Positions 43,141 to 52,031 are shown, counted from the stretch's first letter. The stretch is DNA of 64,000 bases from Virgibacillus salexigens (GCF_014905415.1 NZ_BNEO01000001.1:992001-1056000); one strand, 5' to 3'. Made by a program: numbers and translations. Notes: generated by a model from the sequence alone, not told the origin.

Positions 43141-44142
43141 TTACACTACTTTTTTTCGTTCTACCTTATCAATATTCTCTAACATAATCCCTGTACCTTT
43201 AGCCACACAATTCATAGGTTCTTCTGCAATAAAGACTGGTACTTTCAACTCTTCAGCAAGTAGTTCGTCTATTCCATGTATTAATGCTCCACCACCCGTT
43301 AAAATAACTCCACGATCAATAATATCAGCAGACAATTCTGGTGGTGTACGTTCAAGTACAGACTTAGCAGCTTGTACAATAAGGGATACAGATTCACGTA
43401 ATGCCTCTTCTATTTCAACTGAATTAACAGCAATCGTTCGAGGAAGACCAGAAACCATATCTCTACCGCGGATTTCCATTTCCTCTTTACGTCCATCCTT
43501 GAAAACTGTTGCTACATTAATCTTAATTTCTTCTGCTGTTCGTTCGCCGATTAACAGTTTATATTTTTTCTTTATGTATTGAAGTATCTCGATATCAAAC
43601 TTGTCACCAGCCATTTTAATGGATTCAGAGGTAACAATATCCCCCATCGATAACACGGCAACATCTGTTGTTCCCCCGCCAATATCTACGACCATATTAC
43701 CGCTTGGCTGGAATATTTCCATTCCTGCGCCGATAGCAGCTACTTTAGGCTCTTCTTCTAAATAAACTTTTTTACCGCCAGATTTTTCAGCTGCTTCTTT
43801 AATTGCTTTTTGCTCTACTTTCGTAATATTAGTAGGACAGCAAATAAGAATTCTTGGCTTTGAAAGAAAGCCCTTTACATTTATTTTATTTATAAAATGC
43901 TTTAGCATAGCCTCTGTCACATCGAAATCCGCAATTACTCCATCCTTTAGTGGGCGGATTGCTTCAATGTTTCCTGGTGTACGCCCAACCATCTTTCTAG
44001 CGGCCTCTCCAACTTCCAATACTTTACCAGTTTGTCGGTCCATAGCCACTACAGAAGGTTCGTTTAAAACAATACCTTTTCCTTTTACATGAATCAATAC
44101 ATTGGCTGTACCAAGATCAATTCCAATATCCCTAGAAAACAT
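43141..44142 (-). CDS. mbl: rod-shape determining protein Mbl (MreB paralogue)
   Basis: This 333-residue actin-like ATPase has FSRDIGIDLGTANVLIHVKG (phosphate 1), VVDIGGGTTDVAVLSMG (phosphate 2) and GVILTGGGALIHGIDELL (adenosine motif). Mbl filaments guide lateral wall synthesis along the membrane. The position between spoIIID and flhO identifies it as Mbl rather than MreB or MreBH. The ATG is preceded by AGGAGG. A terminator upstream separates it from spoIIID, so it has its own promoter in 44143-44296. Confidence 0.95.
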   Translation of the reverse strand: MFSRDIGIDLGTANVLIHVKGKGIVLNEPSVVAMDRQTGKVLEVGEAARKMVGRTPGNIEAIRPLKDGVIADFDVTEAMLKHFINKINVKGFLSKPRILICCPTNITKVEQKAIKEAAEKSGGKKVYLEEEPKVAAIGAGMEIFQPSGNMVVDIGGGTTDVAVLSMGDIVTSESIKMAGDKFDIEILQYIKKKYKLLIGERTAEEIKINVATVFKDGRKEEMEIRGRDMVSGLPRTIAVNSVEIEEALRESVSLIVQAAKSVLERTPPELSADIIDRGVILTGGGALIHGIDELLAEELKVPVFIAEEPMNCVAKGTGIMLENIDKVERKKVV

Positions 44143-44296
44143 GGGTTTAGATCCTCCTAATTAAATTACTGATACTTTTTTTCCATACTGCTACTAATAT
44201 AATATTTTACCACAAAAGTCTACAATTAACTGCAATTTAAATAAATTTTGTCTAGGAATTTAGACTTACATCAGTTTTTAGACTTCTAAACATACC

Positions 44297-44326
44297 AAAA
44301 CCCAGCAGATAAATCACTGGGTTTTT
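44297..44326. terminator. intrinsic terminator between spoIIID and mbl
   Basis: A 9-bp stem (AAAACCCAG / CTGGGTTTT) with an 11-base loop lies about 25 bases past the spoIIID stop on the minus strand. Confidence 0.75.
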
Positions 44327-44350
44327 GAATAAGTGTAATATAACATACTT

Positions 44351-44632
44351 TTATCCTACTGGTTTAACTTCTTCTTCCTGCTCTGGTTCAATTCTATACT
44401 TTTTTCTAGTTGCTTCTCCCCCACGAAGATGACGAATAGCCTTGTGATGTTCTAATATTTTTTTAACCCGATTCGCTAGTTCTGGGTTAATCTCTGGCAA
44501 TCGTTCTGTCAAGTCTTTGTGGACTGTGCTTTTGGAAACACCAAACTCTTTTGCTATCACTCGGACAGTTTTCTTCGTCTCCACGACATAATTTCCTATC
44601 CTGATAGTCCTCTCTTTGATGTAATCGTGCAC
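44351..44632 (-). CDS. spoIIID: sporulation transcription factor SpoIIID
   Basis: This 93-residue DNA-binding protein modulates sigma-E-dependent genes in the sporulation mother cell. It has the conserved HDYIKERTIRIGNYVVETKK start, the helix-turn-helix VRVIAKEFGVSKSTVHKDL (about 23-41) and the basic IRHLRGGEATRKKY tail used for DNA contacts. The start is GTG at 44632 with GGGAGG upstream; the frame is open for 43 more codons, but these have no family match. It lies upstream of mbl as in Bacillus subtilis. Confidence 0.95.
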   Translation of the reverse strand: MHDYIKERTIRIGNYVVETKKTVRVIAKEFGVSKSTVHKDLTERLPEINPELANRVKKILEHHKAIRHLRGGEATRKKYRIEPEQEEEVKPVG

Positions 44633-45045
44633 ACCGTTCGCCTCCCTGAGTTGTATATTTCCGAGGTGGTAAGTGAGACAAGGTGTTTGTAATAATAGGC
44701 CTGCATATCTCCTGAAAATTCGATAATCAAAGACGATGCTATATAACTTGCGATAGTTCACACCTGCATGCTTCCGTCAATAATTTTACTAAATATTCTG
44801 TCATTTATATTCATACCATTAAATTAGTGGGATGTAATTAGGTCTAAAGCTACACAAGTTCTCACCTCAGACATTTCAGTTTAAATTGGTTTGTATAAGT
44901 TTATTAGCAAACGTTTGGGATTATGATTAAAAAAGCATCTTTATCAAGAAGGACAGGTTAATTTTACAAACAAAGGTGGATGTTTCAAATGAAATAGGAG
45001 GGTTTGTGGCAATAAAAAACGAAGAAATCATTATAATTTATAAAA
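44633..45045. other. intergenic region between the peptide gene and spoIIID
   Basis: This AT-rich stretch should hold the spoIIID promoter (sigma-E expected), but I could not place it with confidence. It contains the palindrome CAAACGTTTG at 44908-44917. A plus-strand frame with an AGGAGGG site near 45006 runs antisense to the peptide gene and looks spurious. Confidence 0.4.
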
Positions 45046-45359
45046 AACGATTCAACTTTTCCTTCTTGCATTCATTTTACTTGTTTCTAATTCCTACTAG
45101 TAAGTCGTTGACCTTGTTCATAGTATGGTATTTTTTATTTAGTATACCAAACGTGACTCTTAATCGATCCATCCTAGATCAGGATCAGCAGATTGAATAC
45201 TAACTCCACCATCAATCCATCCTAAATCCGGATCAGCTGTCAGATTACCAGGAATAAAAGAAATCACCATCACTAAAGTAACCACACCAAGTAAAGATTT
45301 TAACTTTTTCATTTTATTACCTCCTAATAATTGGTAAGGTAAGAAAAAGTTGAATCGTT
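45046..45359. repeat. 15-bp inverted repeat flanking the signal-peptide gene
   Basis: AACGATTCAACTTTT (45046-45060) and its exact reverse complement AAAAGTTGAATCGTT (45345-45359) bracket the small peptide gene, 284 bases apart. On the minus strand one arm lies between the receptor gene and the peptide ribosome site. The other lies about 100 bases past the peptide stop and runs into a TTTTTT tract. The arms could be paired operator sites, a long-range stem or ends of a small element. Confidence 0.75.
45160..45312 (-). CDS. arbitrium/Phr-like pre-pro-peptide with duplicated ADPDLGWID
   Basis: This 50-codon gene is too short for usual ORF calling. AGGAGG stands seven bases before ATG. The N-terminus MKKLKSLLGVVTLVMVISF with a following IPGNLTA looks like a Sec signal peptide. 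The rest is ADPDLGWID, a spacer GGVSIQS, and a second identical ADPDLGWID ending at the stop. The two copies use different codons at four positions (CCG/CCT, TTA/CTA, ATT/ATC and context), so the peptide sequence is what is conserved. It lies about 100 bases downstream of the AimR-like receptor gene on the same strand, the aimR-aimP order. I infer a secreted precursor that yields one or two copies of a signalling peptide; the mature form is not known. Confidence 0.8.
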   Translation of the reverse strand: MKKLKSLLGVVTLVMVISFIPGNLTADPDLGWIDGGVSIQSADPDLGWID

Positions 45360-45410
45360 AATCCCTATTTAATTGTAAAAGACCAATGCTTAAATCCTAC
45401 TTATTCCTTT

Positions 45411-46436
45411 TTATTTCATTGTTTTTAATACACTAAGTGGTAACCTACTGAAGAAGAAATCACTTCGCTTTTCAATAAATTCATTATAAGACTGCAGCAA
45501 TATTTGCTTGTCATATTTTGCCTTCCCCATATAATACAGTTTAAAAGGGCTATCTAATTTTATTTTACTTAATATAGAAATTGCCTTTGCATTATTGCCT
45601 TTAGCTATTTCCATATGAGCTAATTCACTCGCATCCGTTGTTGTTATGTGTTCAAACTGATCAAGTTTCCTAAAGTGAGAAGTTAGAAAAGGTATATTAT
45701 TATTATTAACACTGTGAATTATATTTTGGAGGCCATGATATTCTGCAATAGAGATTGCTTCATTTAAGTGATACATTCCTTGTAAATACGTATCAAATAT
45801 ATAACTAAGTCCCAATTTAATATGGACACCGGCTTTTGTGTTTGGATTTTGTGATAAATTGAGGACTCTGTAAGCACACTTTCTTGCCATAATTAGCTCA
45901 TTTCGTAATAAATAATAAATCATCAAGAACTGATTAAGTCTGATATTAAAAAAGGCGATTAAAAAGCGATCATCAATTCGTTCAAAGAGCCTTTGTTGAA
46001 TATCTAAAAAATTACCGATTTTATCATATTGTTGTAAATCATAATATAAGGTGACTTTGACAAACTCTATTAAACATTTTGTTTCGGGGTCATCTGCAGT
46101 CATACGCTTTACTTTCTGCAGTAATTCGTGAGGAGAGTATCGAGTTGTATTGCGATCAATCATTATTTGATAGATTGAGGCCCATTGTCTGTTTGAAGTA
46201 TACGTAGATTTCTTGTTTTTCTCTACCAACTGTTGCAGTTCTTCAAAAAAGCCATTCATATATAAGAATTCCATGCCTTTTTTCTGAATATCTCTGGATG
46301 AGGATTGTAAACAATATTTCCTAATTAATTGCATAACTGTTTCGTTATCATGGTCACGCGACAAGAATTCTTTAAGCTGCTCCAAAGATAAAGTCAATTC
46401 ATCTTCACCAGCTATAAAAGTAGTAGGTAAGGACAT
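45411..46436 (-). CDS. AimR-family (arbitrium receptor-like) TPR regulator, no N-terminal HTH
   Basis: This 341-residue all-helical protein has repeated helix pairs of TPR type. The blocks LIRKYCLQSSSRDIQKKGME, NGFFEELQQLV and AGVHIKLGLSYIFDTYLQ line up in order with my recollection of AimR, the peptide receptor that controls lysogeny in SPbeta-type phages. It is about 45 residues shorter than SPbeta AimR, and the missing part is the N-terminal helix-turn-helix. An in-frame TGA two codons before the ATG, plus AAAGGAG nine bases upstream, rules out a longer start. It may therefore act on a protein partner, as Rap proteins do. The downstream peptide gene is its likely ligand source. No phage genes are nearby. 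Confidence 0.78.
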   Translation of the reverse strand: MSLPTTFIAGEDELTLSLEQLKEFLSRDHDNETVMQLIRKYCLQSSSRDIQKKGMEFLYMNGFFEELQQLVEKNKKSTYTSNRQWASIYQIMIDRNTTRYSPHELLQKVKRMTADDPETKCLIEFVKVTLYYDLQQYDKIGNFLDIQQRLFERIDDRFLIAFFNIRLNQFLMIYYLLRNELIMARKCAYRVLNLSQNPNTKAGVHIKLGLSYIFDTYLQGMYHLNEAISIAEYHGLQNIIHSVNNNNIPFLTSHFRKLDQFEHITTTDASELAHMEIAKGNNAKAISILSKIKLDSPFKLYYMGKAKYDKQILLQSYNEFIEKRSDFFFSRLPLSVLKTMK

Positions 46437-46582
46437 GAATCAAAACTCCTTTCCAACAAGAAAACCAAGGAAAAAATATTAGTTATTTCGTCAAGCTTCA
46501 ACATAATATTTTATTTATCTTTATATTAACACATTTTCCACAAATAAAAAGAGGGAATCGTTCGACAAATTCTGCAAACCAT

Positions 46583-46610
46583 AAAAAACCCCTAACCTCT
46601 AAGTTAGGGG
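46583..46610 (-). terminator. intrinsic terminator of spoIIQ
   Basis: On the minus strand CCCCTAAC / GTTAGGGG with a 6-base loop is followed by TTTTTT, about 20 bases past the spoIIQ stop. It separates spoIIQ from the AimR-like gene, so the latter needs its own promoter. Confidence 0.9.
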
Positions 46611-46628
46611 ACATGCATGATATTTAGA

Positions 46629-47543
46629 TTATGCACTTTTAGATGTTTCTGTTGATGCACCTGATTCCGTTTCACTTTGATCTGGATTCTCTGTTTCAGT
46701 TTGGTCATCAGTATCATCCGATTCAGACTCACCGTTTTCTTCATCTGCTTTTGGTTTTTCTTCAGAGCTATCTTCATCTTCTTGCTTCGCATCTTCTTCA
46801 TTTGTTGAAGACTCTTCCGCTTCTTCACTCGTTTCTGATTCCTCAGCAGCTTCTTCTGTCACACTGTTCAGGCTGCTAACTGGCTGATTAAAGTATTCTT
46901 CAGGATTTACTTCTTTACCAGCTTTACGCAGTTCGAAGTGCACGTGAGTTCCATTATCTTTTCCAAATACATTTTTCCCAGCTGAACCAAGTTTATCTCC
47001 TTGTTTAACGTCAGCTCCTGCCTTAACACTAACATCATTAAGGCTGGCGTAATATGTCTTTACATCATCACCATGTGTTAGAACAACAACGTTACCAAGT
47101 AATGGATCTTCTTTAACTTCACTAATTGTTCCACTTATTGCTGCTACAACATCAAATGATTCGTCATTTGCTGAAGCAATATCTACCCCAGTACTTTGGT
47201 AATACTTGTTGTTGTAGAGAACTAAAGCTTGTTCTTGATCTTCTTGTTCTGCATTGTAATCATAAAATTTAGTTACGATTTCTGCTTCTTCTTGGTTTGT
47301 TACAGGCATTTGAATCATCTCTTGCTGGTCTAATACTGGTTCAGCATCTTCACCATGTTGTGCAGGAGTATATTCATTTGCCTCATCCTGTGCATCTGGT
47401 ACTTGATTATCCATATTTTGATACCAAACGACGACAGATAACAATACAGCGGCGATTGTTAGATAGACAGCTGGAAAAAACCACTTCTTACGAAAAATTC
47501 GGGTCCACTTATTTTTTGAAGCCCCTTTGTTTTCCTCATTCAT
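46629..47543 (-). CDS. spoIIQ: stage II sporulation protein Q (SpoIIQ, LytM-domain)
   Basis: This 304-residue forespore protein has one membrane helix (about 21-41) and an M23/LytM domain (about 110-215) that bridges to SpoIIIAH during engulfment. The HxH motif is kept (H200 and H202 in GTHVHFEL), but the H-x3-D motif reads S117-TGV-D121, so one zinc ligand is lost and peptidase activity is unlikely, as in Bacillus subtilis SpoIIQ. A tail of about 80 residues very rich in Glu, Ser and Asp follows the domain and is longer than I expect for the family. GAGGTGAT precedes ATG. Confidence 0.92.
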   Translation of the reverse strand: MNEENKGASKNKWTRIFRKKWFFPAVYLTIAAVLLSVVVWYQNMDNQVPDAQDEANEYTPAQHGEDAEPVLDQQEMIQMPVTNQEEAEIVTKFYDYNAEQEDQEQALVLYNNKYYQSTGVDIASANDESFDVVAAISGTISEVKEDPLLGNVVVLTHGDDVKTYYASLNDVSVKAGADVKQGDKLGSAGKNVFGKDNGTHVHFELRKAGKEVNPEEYFNQPVSSLNSVTEEAAEESETSEEAEESSTNEEDAKQEDEDSSEEKPKADEENGESESDDTDDQTETENPDQSETESGASTETSKSA

Positions 47544-47692
47544 TAGATCATCACCTCAACAACCATTCTGATCAGAAAAAGGGATTTATATACATCTTTA
47601 AAAAAATATTTTGTAAATTTATGCATTTTTTCTTAAAAGTTGGGGAAAGTAAAGGGTTTTTCAATCTTTTATGGACAAAGAAAGACCCTCGC

Positions 47693-48907
47693 CTATTTGG
47701 AGACGAGAGTTGGAGCTGTTTCATTCACTGTACTTATTTTTACATCTTTATAATAATAATTCACGATATCTTTATAGTTTTTCCCTTCCTTAGCCATGCC
47801 GTTAGCACCATATTGACTCATTCCAATTCCGTGTCCAAAACCCTTTGTTGTAAAAATAAAGTGATCATTTTTTTGTTCAATTGTAAAGTCACTTGACCGC
47901 AATTCTAGCTTTTCCCGAACATCTCTTCCAGAGAAAGTCTTTCCATCTATTTGCAATTTGCCAACTCGTTTACTATCCGTTCTTGTTAGCTCAATGGGCA
48001 ACGGCGTTTGATTAGGTAAATCAATTTCCAGCGCTGCTTCCAATTGACCAAACGTAAATGTCTTCTGATCTAAAAATTTTGGTGAGTTTTCATCCCACGG
48101 GCTTTCTACACTGCGTAGATAAGGAAGTTCATTTTCCCAATAATCCTCTGAATTTTCTGTGTATCCATTGCTTGTTGAAAAAAACGCGGGAGTTATTGGG
48201 GATTCCTTATACGTTAATATTTCTCCTTCCGTTTCTGCCACTGCTTCTTTTATCTTATTGATTTTCCAATCATAGTCGCTTCCCCACTGTTTTCTAAGTT
48301 GATAATTGTCTTTATAAACTTGGTGTTGAACCGTATCTGTTACATCTGACTTCTCCGTTGATTCCCCGTGCAGCTTATGATTAACAATGTAGGTTCTAGC
48401 AGCAAGTGATTGCGCTTTTAATGCTTCTTTTTCAAAATCAGCAGGCATTTCTGATGCTACTACTCCTACAACATATTCTTCTAAAGGTATACCCTCCACT
48501 TCATCAGACGCTGTTCTCATAACAGAGACAGAAAATGGGGATGACCCTAATTCAACTGATGATGCTGCTTCTTCATTTTCTATGGCGCCCGTACTTTGTT
48601 GTTCTTGATTATCTTTGCCGAAGGGAACAACAATTAACGTCGGAATAACAAGAATAATCGTTAACAGACTTGAGAGCAATATGACGGTTGGTAATCTCCA
48701 TTTGGAAGGCGACTTTGGCTTTTTATTTAAATAGTACGGTTTTTTTGACTTGAAAATGGCGAGCGTATCATTTCGCGTTAATCGCTCTGTTGAATGCTGT
48801 TTCTTAAGAGATGACTGCTGCTTTGATTTAATTTTTTTCATTAGATTGGAATTGCGTTTCTTCCAAGCTTTGGCTCCATGTTTTTGCTGGAATTGCGTTT
48901 TTTTCAT
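47693..48907 (-). CDS. spoIID: stage II sporulation protein D (SpoIID) with long cytoplasmic N-terminus
   Basis: This 404-residue lytic transglycosylase of the engulfment machinery (with SpoIIP and SpoIIM) has a membrane helix at about 72-95 and the SpoIID domain with catalytic E153 (VVASEMPADF), LAARTY, FFSTSNGYTE and the terminal GFGHGIGMSQYGA. The first 70 residues form a Lys/Arg/Gln-rich cytoplasmic extension absent from the roughly 340-residue Bacillus subtilis protein. AAGGGGG before the first ATG supports the long form; an internal ATG has no ribosome site. It follows the conserved order murA-spoIID, interrupted here by the dpp operon. Confidence 0.93.
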   Translation of the reverse strand: MKKTQFQQKHGAKAWKKRNSNLMKKIKSKQQSSLKKQHSTERLTRNDTLAIFKSKKPYYLNKKPKSPSKWRLPTVILLSSLLTIILVIPTLIVVPFGKDNQEQQSTGAIENEEAASSVELGSSPFSVSVMRTASDEVEGIPLEEYVVGVVASEMPADFEKEALKAQSLAARTYIVNHKLHGESTEKSDVTDTVQHQVYKDNYQLRKQWGSDYDWKINKIKEAVAETEGEILTYKESPITPAFFSTSNGYTENSEDYWENELPYLRSVESPWDENSPKFLDQKTFTFGQLEAALEIDLPNQTPLPIELTRTDSKRVGKLQIDGKTFSGRDVREKLELRSSDFTIEQKNDHFIFTTKGFGHGIGMSQYGANGMAKEGKNYKDIVNYYYKDVKISTVNETAPTLVSK

Positions 48908-48988
48908 TACCTTCCCCCTTCCATTTCATTTAATCTAGCTTCCCTACTATTAAATTTATACAGTAACTGGAAACAATAGAACTGAAAA

Positions 48989-49014
48989 ATAAAAAACTTG
49001 GGAAACCCCAAGTT
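48989..49014 (-). terminator. intrinsic terminator of the dpp-ykf operon
   Basis: On the minus strand AACTTGGG / CCCAAGTT with a 4-base loop is followed by TTTTATTTTT, about 25 bases after ykfD. Confidence 0.9.
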
Positions 49015-49036
49015 ACAATAATAACTAGTTAATAGA

Positions 49037-50047
49037 TTAATTTAGTTTTGTTGCAAGTCCCCTCGCTTGTTCCGTATTTACTATTGTCTCATCATATAAA
49101 TGACAAGCGACATAATGATCTTGTTCAATTTCTTGCCAGGTCGGTTTTTTTAATGCACAGACTTCCATTGCCATCGGGCAACGAGTACGAAAAACACAAC
49201 CACTTGGAGGATGAATTGGACTCGGTAATTCTCCTTTTAGGATAATTCGTTCTCTTGTTTCTTCGATATCCGGATCAGGAATCGGAATAGCCGAAAGTAA
49301 AGCTTTTGTATAAGGATGAAGTGGATTATCATATAATTCTTCACTATTAGTGAGCTCGACTAAATTCCCTAGATACATAACTCCTATACGATCAGAAATT
49401 AGCTTAACCATGGATAAATCATGAGCAATAAATAAAAAAGTCAATCCTTTATCCATTTGCAAATCCTTTAATAAGTTCACCACTTGTGCTTGAACGGATA
49501 CATCTAATGCTGAAATTGGCTCATCAGCAATAATAAAGTCTGGATTCAAAGCTAGTGCTCTGGCAATCCCTATACGCTGACGCTGTCCGCCACTAAATTC
49601 ATGCGGGTAACGATTCGCATGATCTCGATTAAGGCCTACTTCTTCTAATAACTGATATACCCGATCAAGTTTCTCCTGTTTATTTTTATAAACCCCATGT
49701 ACTTCCATGGGTTCTGAAATGACCTCTTTAATAGTCGACCTTGGATTTAAGGATGCATATGGGTCTTGGAAAATCATTTGCATGCGTCGATACATTTGGA
49801 ATTTTTCTTTTGTCGTTAATGAATGAATATTATTGCCGTCGTACAAAACCTCTCCATCTGTTTTATCATATAATCCTAGTATGGTACGTCCGATTGTAGA
49901 CTTTCCACAGCCTGACTCTCCAACTAAGCCAAATGTCTCTCCTTTATTAATACTAAATGAAACATCGTTAACAGCTAGAAGTACTTGGCCACCTCCAACA
50001 GTAAAATACTTCTTAAGTTGGTTGACCTCCAAAATTTTTTCGCCCAT
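49037..50047 (-). CDS. ykfD: oligopeptide ABC transporter ATP-binding protein (YkfD/OppF type)
   Basis: This 336-residue ABC ATPase has Walker [10 protein letters not shown] (43-51), Q-loop [13 protein letters not shown], signature [16 protein letters not shown] and Walker [12 protein letters not shown]. The C-terminal [16 protein letters not shown] block is typical of peptide/nickel ATPases. It probably pairs with DppD of the same operon to power DppBC. It is the last gene; its start overlaps ykfC by 35 bases. In Bacillus subtilis the same position is occupied by ykfD. Confidence 0.9.
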   Translation of the reverse strand: MGEKILEVNQLKKYFTVGGGQVLLAVNDVSFSINKGETFGLVGESGCGKSTIGRTILGLYDKTDGEVLYDGNNIHSLTTKEKFQMYRRMQMIFQDPYASLNPRSTIKEVISEPMEVHGVYKNKQEKLDRVYQLLEEVGLNRDHANRYPHEFSGGQRQRIGIARALALNPDFIIADEPISALDVSVQAQVVNLLKDLQMDKGLTFLFIAHDLSMVKLISDRIGVMYLGNLVELTNSEELYDNPLHPYTKALLSAIPIPDPDIEETRERIILKGELPSPIHPPSGCVFRTRCPMAMEVCALKKPTWQEIEQDHYVACHLYDETIVNTEQARGLATKLN

Positions 50048-50999
50048 CTGAATTCACCTCATTTGTTAGCCAGTAGCGTCTTGCAGCACATAGCTCTTTC
50101 TCATAAACGGTATGCTTTAATTCAATTATTTCTACCCCTTTTCCAGTTTGTGGGGAATGAATCATTTTACCATCTCCATAATAAATGCCAACATGATGTA
50201 GCTTCCCCTTTCCTTCCTCATAGGCGAAGAACAGCAAATCTCCTGGCTGTAGATGGTTATAAGCCACCACTTTTCCAGATTTAGCTTGATCGCCAGCATC
50301 CCGTGCAATTTGATAACCATTTGCTTTATGAGCAGCATAAGCCAGCCCTGAACAATCATAACCAAAAGAACTCATTCCACCCCAAAAATAAGCTAAACCC
50401 ACAAAATCTTCTACGGCTTTTACAATTGATCTACCAGTACCTTGTTTACATCCCTCTGAAATGTTGTTCAACTCAACATCTTCTCTCGCTATATACTGTA
50501 AACCATGCGGTGTCTGAATCTTTACAAGTTTATCCATTATGGAAATAACTGGTAGAATGCTTAAATAACTTAACTTTATCGTAGGTTTTCCATTTTCGTT
50601 TTTTAACCATGCCTTATCCTTTATAACCATTGCTTGGATAGGATAATTATTCGTTGAATAACCTACTTCGGCCAATTGGTAAATAGGAATCCAGCCTGGA
50701 TATCCCCGTTCATCTTTATAAGATGGCTGCGAAGGGATAATAACCTTTGCCCAATCTCCTTCTTTGTTAATAAGCTCGACCGATTCACCATAAAGAACTT
50801 GCGTTTGCACCAGATTTTTATTACATAATTCTAATTTTGAATGGTAATCCAATAATTCTACCCACTGATCAATATCTGTTGGGGCTGTTAACCCTGGTGA
50901 ATCTATCTTCCTAGCAGAATCTGGTGTTGTCCACACTGTTGCTACCTGCACAGCAGTTACCCAGTTAGTAACTTTTTGATCAAACATTTGTTTCGTCAT
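50013..50999 (-). CDS. ykfC: gamma-D-glutamyl-L-amino acid (NlpC/P60) endopeptidase YkfC
   Basis: This 328-residue cytosolic enzyme has two SH3-like segments (about 60-180) and a C-terminal NlpC/P60 domain with C216 (SFGYDCSGL) and H269 (LHHVGIYYG). YkfC cuts L-Ala-gamma-D-Glu from murein peptides brought in by the Dpp transporter. It lacks a signal peptide, in keeping with intracellular recycling. The ATG at 50999 has AGGGGTG eight bases upstream and is preferred over the GTG at 51008. The usual next gene, ykfB (Ala-Glu epimerase), is absent. Confidence 0.92.
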   Translation of the reverse strand: MTKQMFDQKVTNWVTAVQVATVWTTPDSARKIDSPGLTAPTDIDQWVELLDYHSKLELCNKNLVQTQVLYGESVELINKEGDWAKVIIPSQPSYKDERGYPGWIPIYQLAEVGYSTNNYPIQAMVIKDKAWLKNENGKPTIKLSYLSILPVISIMDKLVKIQTPHGLQYIAREDVELNNISEGCKQGTGRSIVKAVEDFVGLAYFWGGMSSFGYDCSGLAYAAHKANGYQIARDAGDQAKSGKVVAYNHLQPGDLLFFAYEEGKGKLHHVGIYYGDGKMIHSPQTGKGVEIIELKHTVYEKELCAARRYWLTNEVNSDGRKNFGGQPT

Positions 51000-51113
51000 G
51001 TTATACACCCCTAGCTATGCTCACTTTAGTTCAAACTAAACGGAGGAACAAGAAACGTATTCTTTAGCGTTGTTCCGTTCGATGGAGCCGCTCCCATATG
51101 CATCTTTACAAGT

Positions 51114-52031
51114 CTATTGCACACCAGGTTTAGCGATAAGTTTTTTATTTCCTGTTGACAAATAACCTTCTACACCTAATGGTATTGCTAGATTAGGCAG
51201 GCAATGCCCCATTTTAAATCCCGCAATAACCGGTTTATTGAGATTAGAAAAATAGCTTTGAAATACTGCATTCATAGATAGAGAGGGAGTTACCTTTGCT
51301 TTTGCATCAGCAAAGTCTCCTAGCATAAAACCAGCAGCACTGCTCAACTTCCCAGCCAGCTTTAATTGATTAAGCATACTATCAACCCTATATGGCTCTT
51401 CTCCTATATCTTCAAGTAAAATTAACCGATTCGTTGTATCAATTTCAAAAGGTGTTCCTAACGAGCTTACTAATAACGATAAATTCCCCCCAACGATCAT
51501 CCCGGTAGCCTCGCCTTCTGCGAATACATGTAAGGGGCCAAATTGTTCTGAATATGTATAAGTAATTGGGCGAAAAAGCTGTTCAAACATGCTTGCAGAA
51601 ACATGATCAAAATTATCTTTCGCAATATCAGATGCCAGCATTGGACCGTGGAATGTGATTAGTCCTGTCTGTTGGCGAATAGCAGTATGCAGATACGTAA
51701 TGTCACTATAACCCCAGTAAACCTTAGGATTACGCTTTATACATGTATAGTCTAGATATGAAGCTATTCGTGCAGTCCCATACCCCCCCCTAGCGAAAAT
51801 GATTGCTTTTATCTCTGGATTTATAATCATATGATGTAAATCTTCGGTCCTTTCCTTATCCGTACCGGCTAAATATCCATTTACTTTTTCAATGTTTTTC
51901 CCTAACTGCACATTTAAGCCCATTTTTTCAAAAAAAGAAACAGCTTGATGTAAACATTCCTGATCTGGTGGTCCTGCAGGTGCTACCACACCAATTCTAT
52001 CTCCTGTTTGCAATCTTGGCGGATGAATCAT
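51114..52031 (-). CDS. ykfA: LD-carboxypeptidase (peptidase S66, YkfA/LdcA)
   Basis: This 305-residue S66 peptidase releases the terminal D-Ala from murein tetrapeptides. It has RIGVVAPAGPPD (12-23), ARGGYGTARI (80-89) and the nucleophile S109 in VYWGYSDITYLH. The ATG at 52031 has GGAGAGGAG upstream; the open frame further 5' crosses the intergenic hairpin after dppE and is not coding. It links the peptide transporter genes with the murein-peptide enzymes in one operon. Confidence 0.92.
   Translation of the reverse strand: MIHPPRLQTGDRIGVVAPAGPPDQECLHQAVSFFEKMGLNVQLGKNIEKVNGYLAGTDKERTEDLHHMIINPEIKAIIFARGGYGTARIASYLDYTCIKRNPKVYWGYSDITYLHTAIRQQTGLITFHGPMLASDIAKDNFDHVSASMFEQLFRPITYTYSEQFGPLHVFAEGEATGMIVGGNLSLLVSSLGTPFEIDTTNRLILLEDIGEEPYRVDSMLNQLKLAGKLSSAAGFMLGDFADAKAKVTPSLSMNAVFQSYFSNLNKPVIAGFKMGHCLPNLAIPLGVEGYLSTGNKKLIAKPGVQ

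Noticed and set aside
44976-45203. Plus-strand 75-codon frame with an AGGAGG-like site
   Set aside because: It is antisense to the well-supported peptide gene and the inverted repeat, has no recognisable family, and its composition is that of AT-rich non-coding DNA.
45411-46436. A prophage of SPbeta type around the AimR-like gene
   Set aside because: All neighbours within 5 kb are core sporulation, shape and flagellar genes in conserved order; no phage gene is visible.
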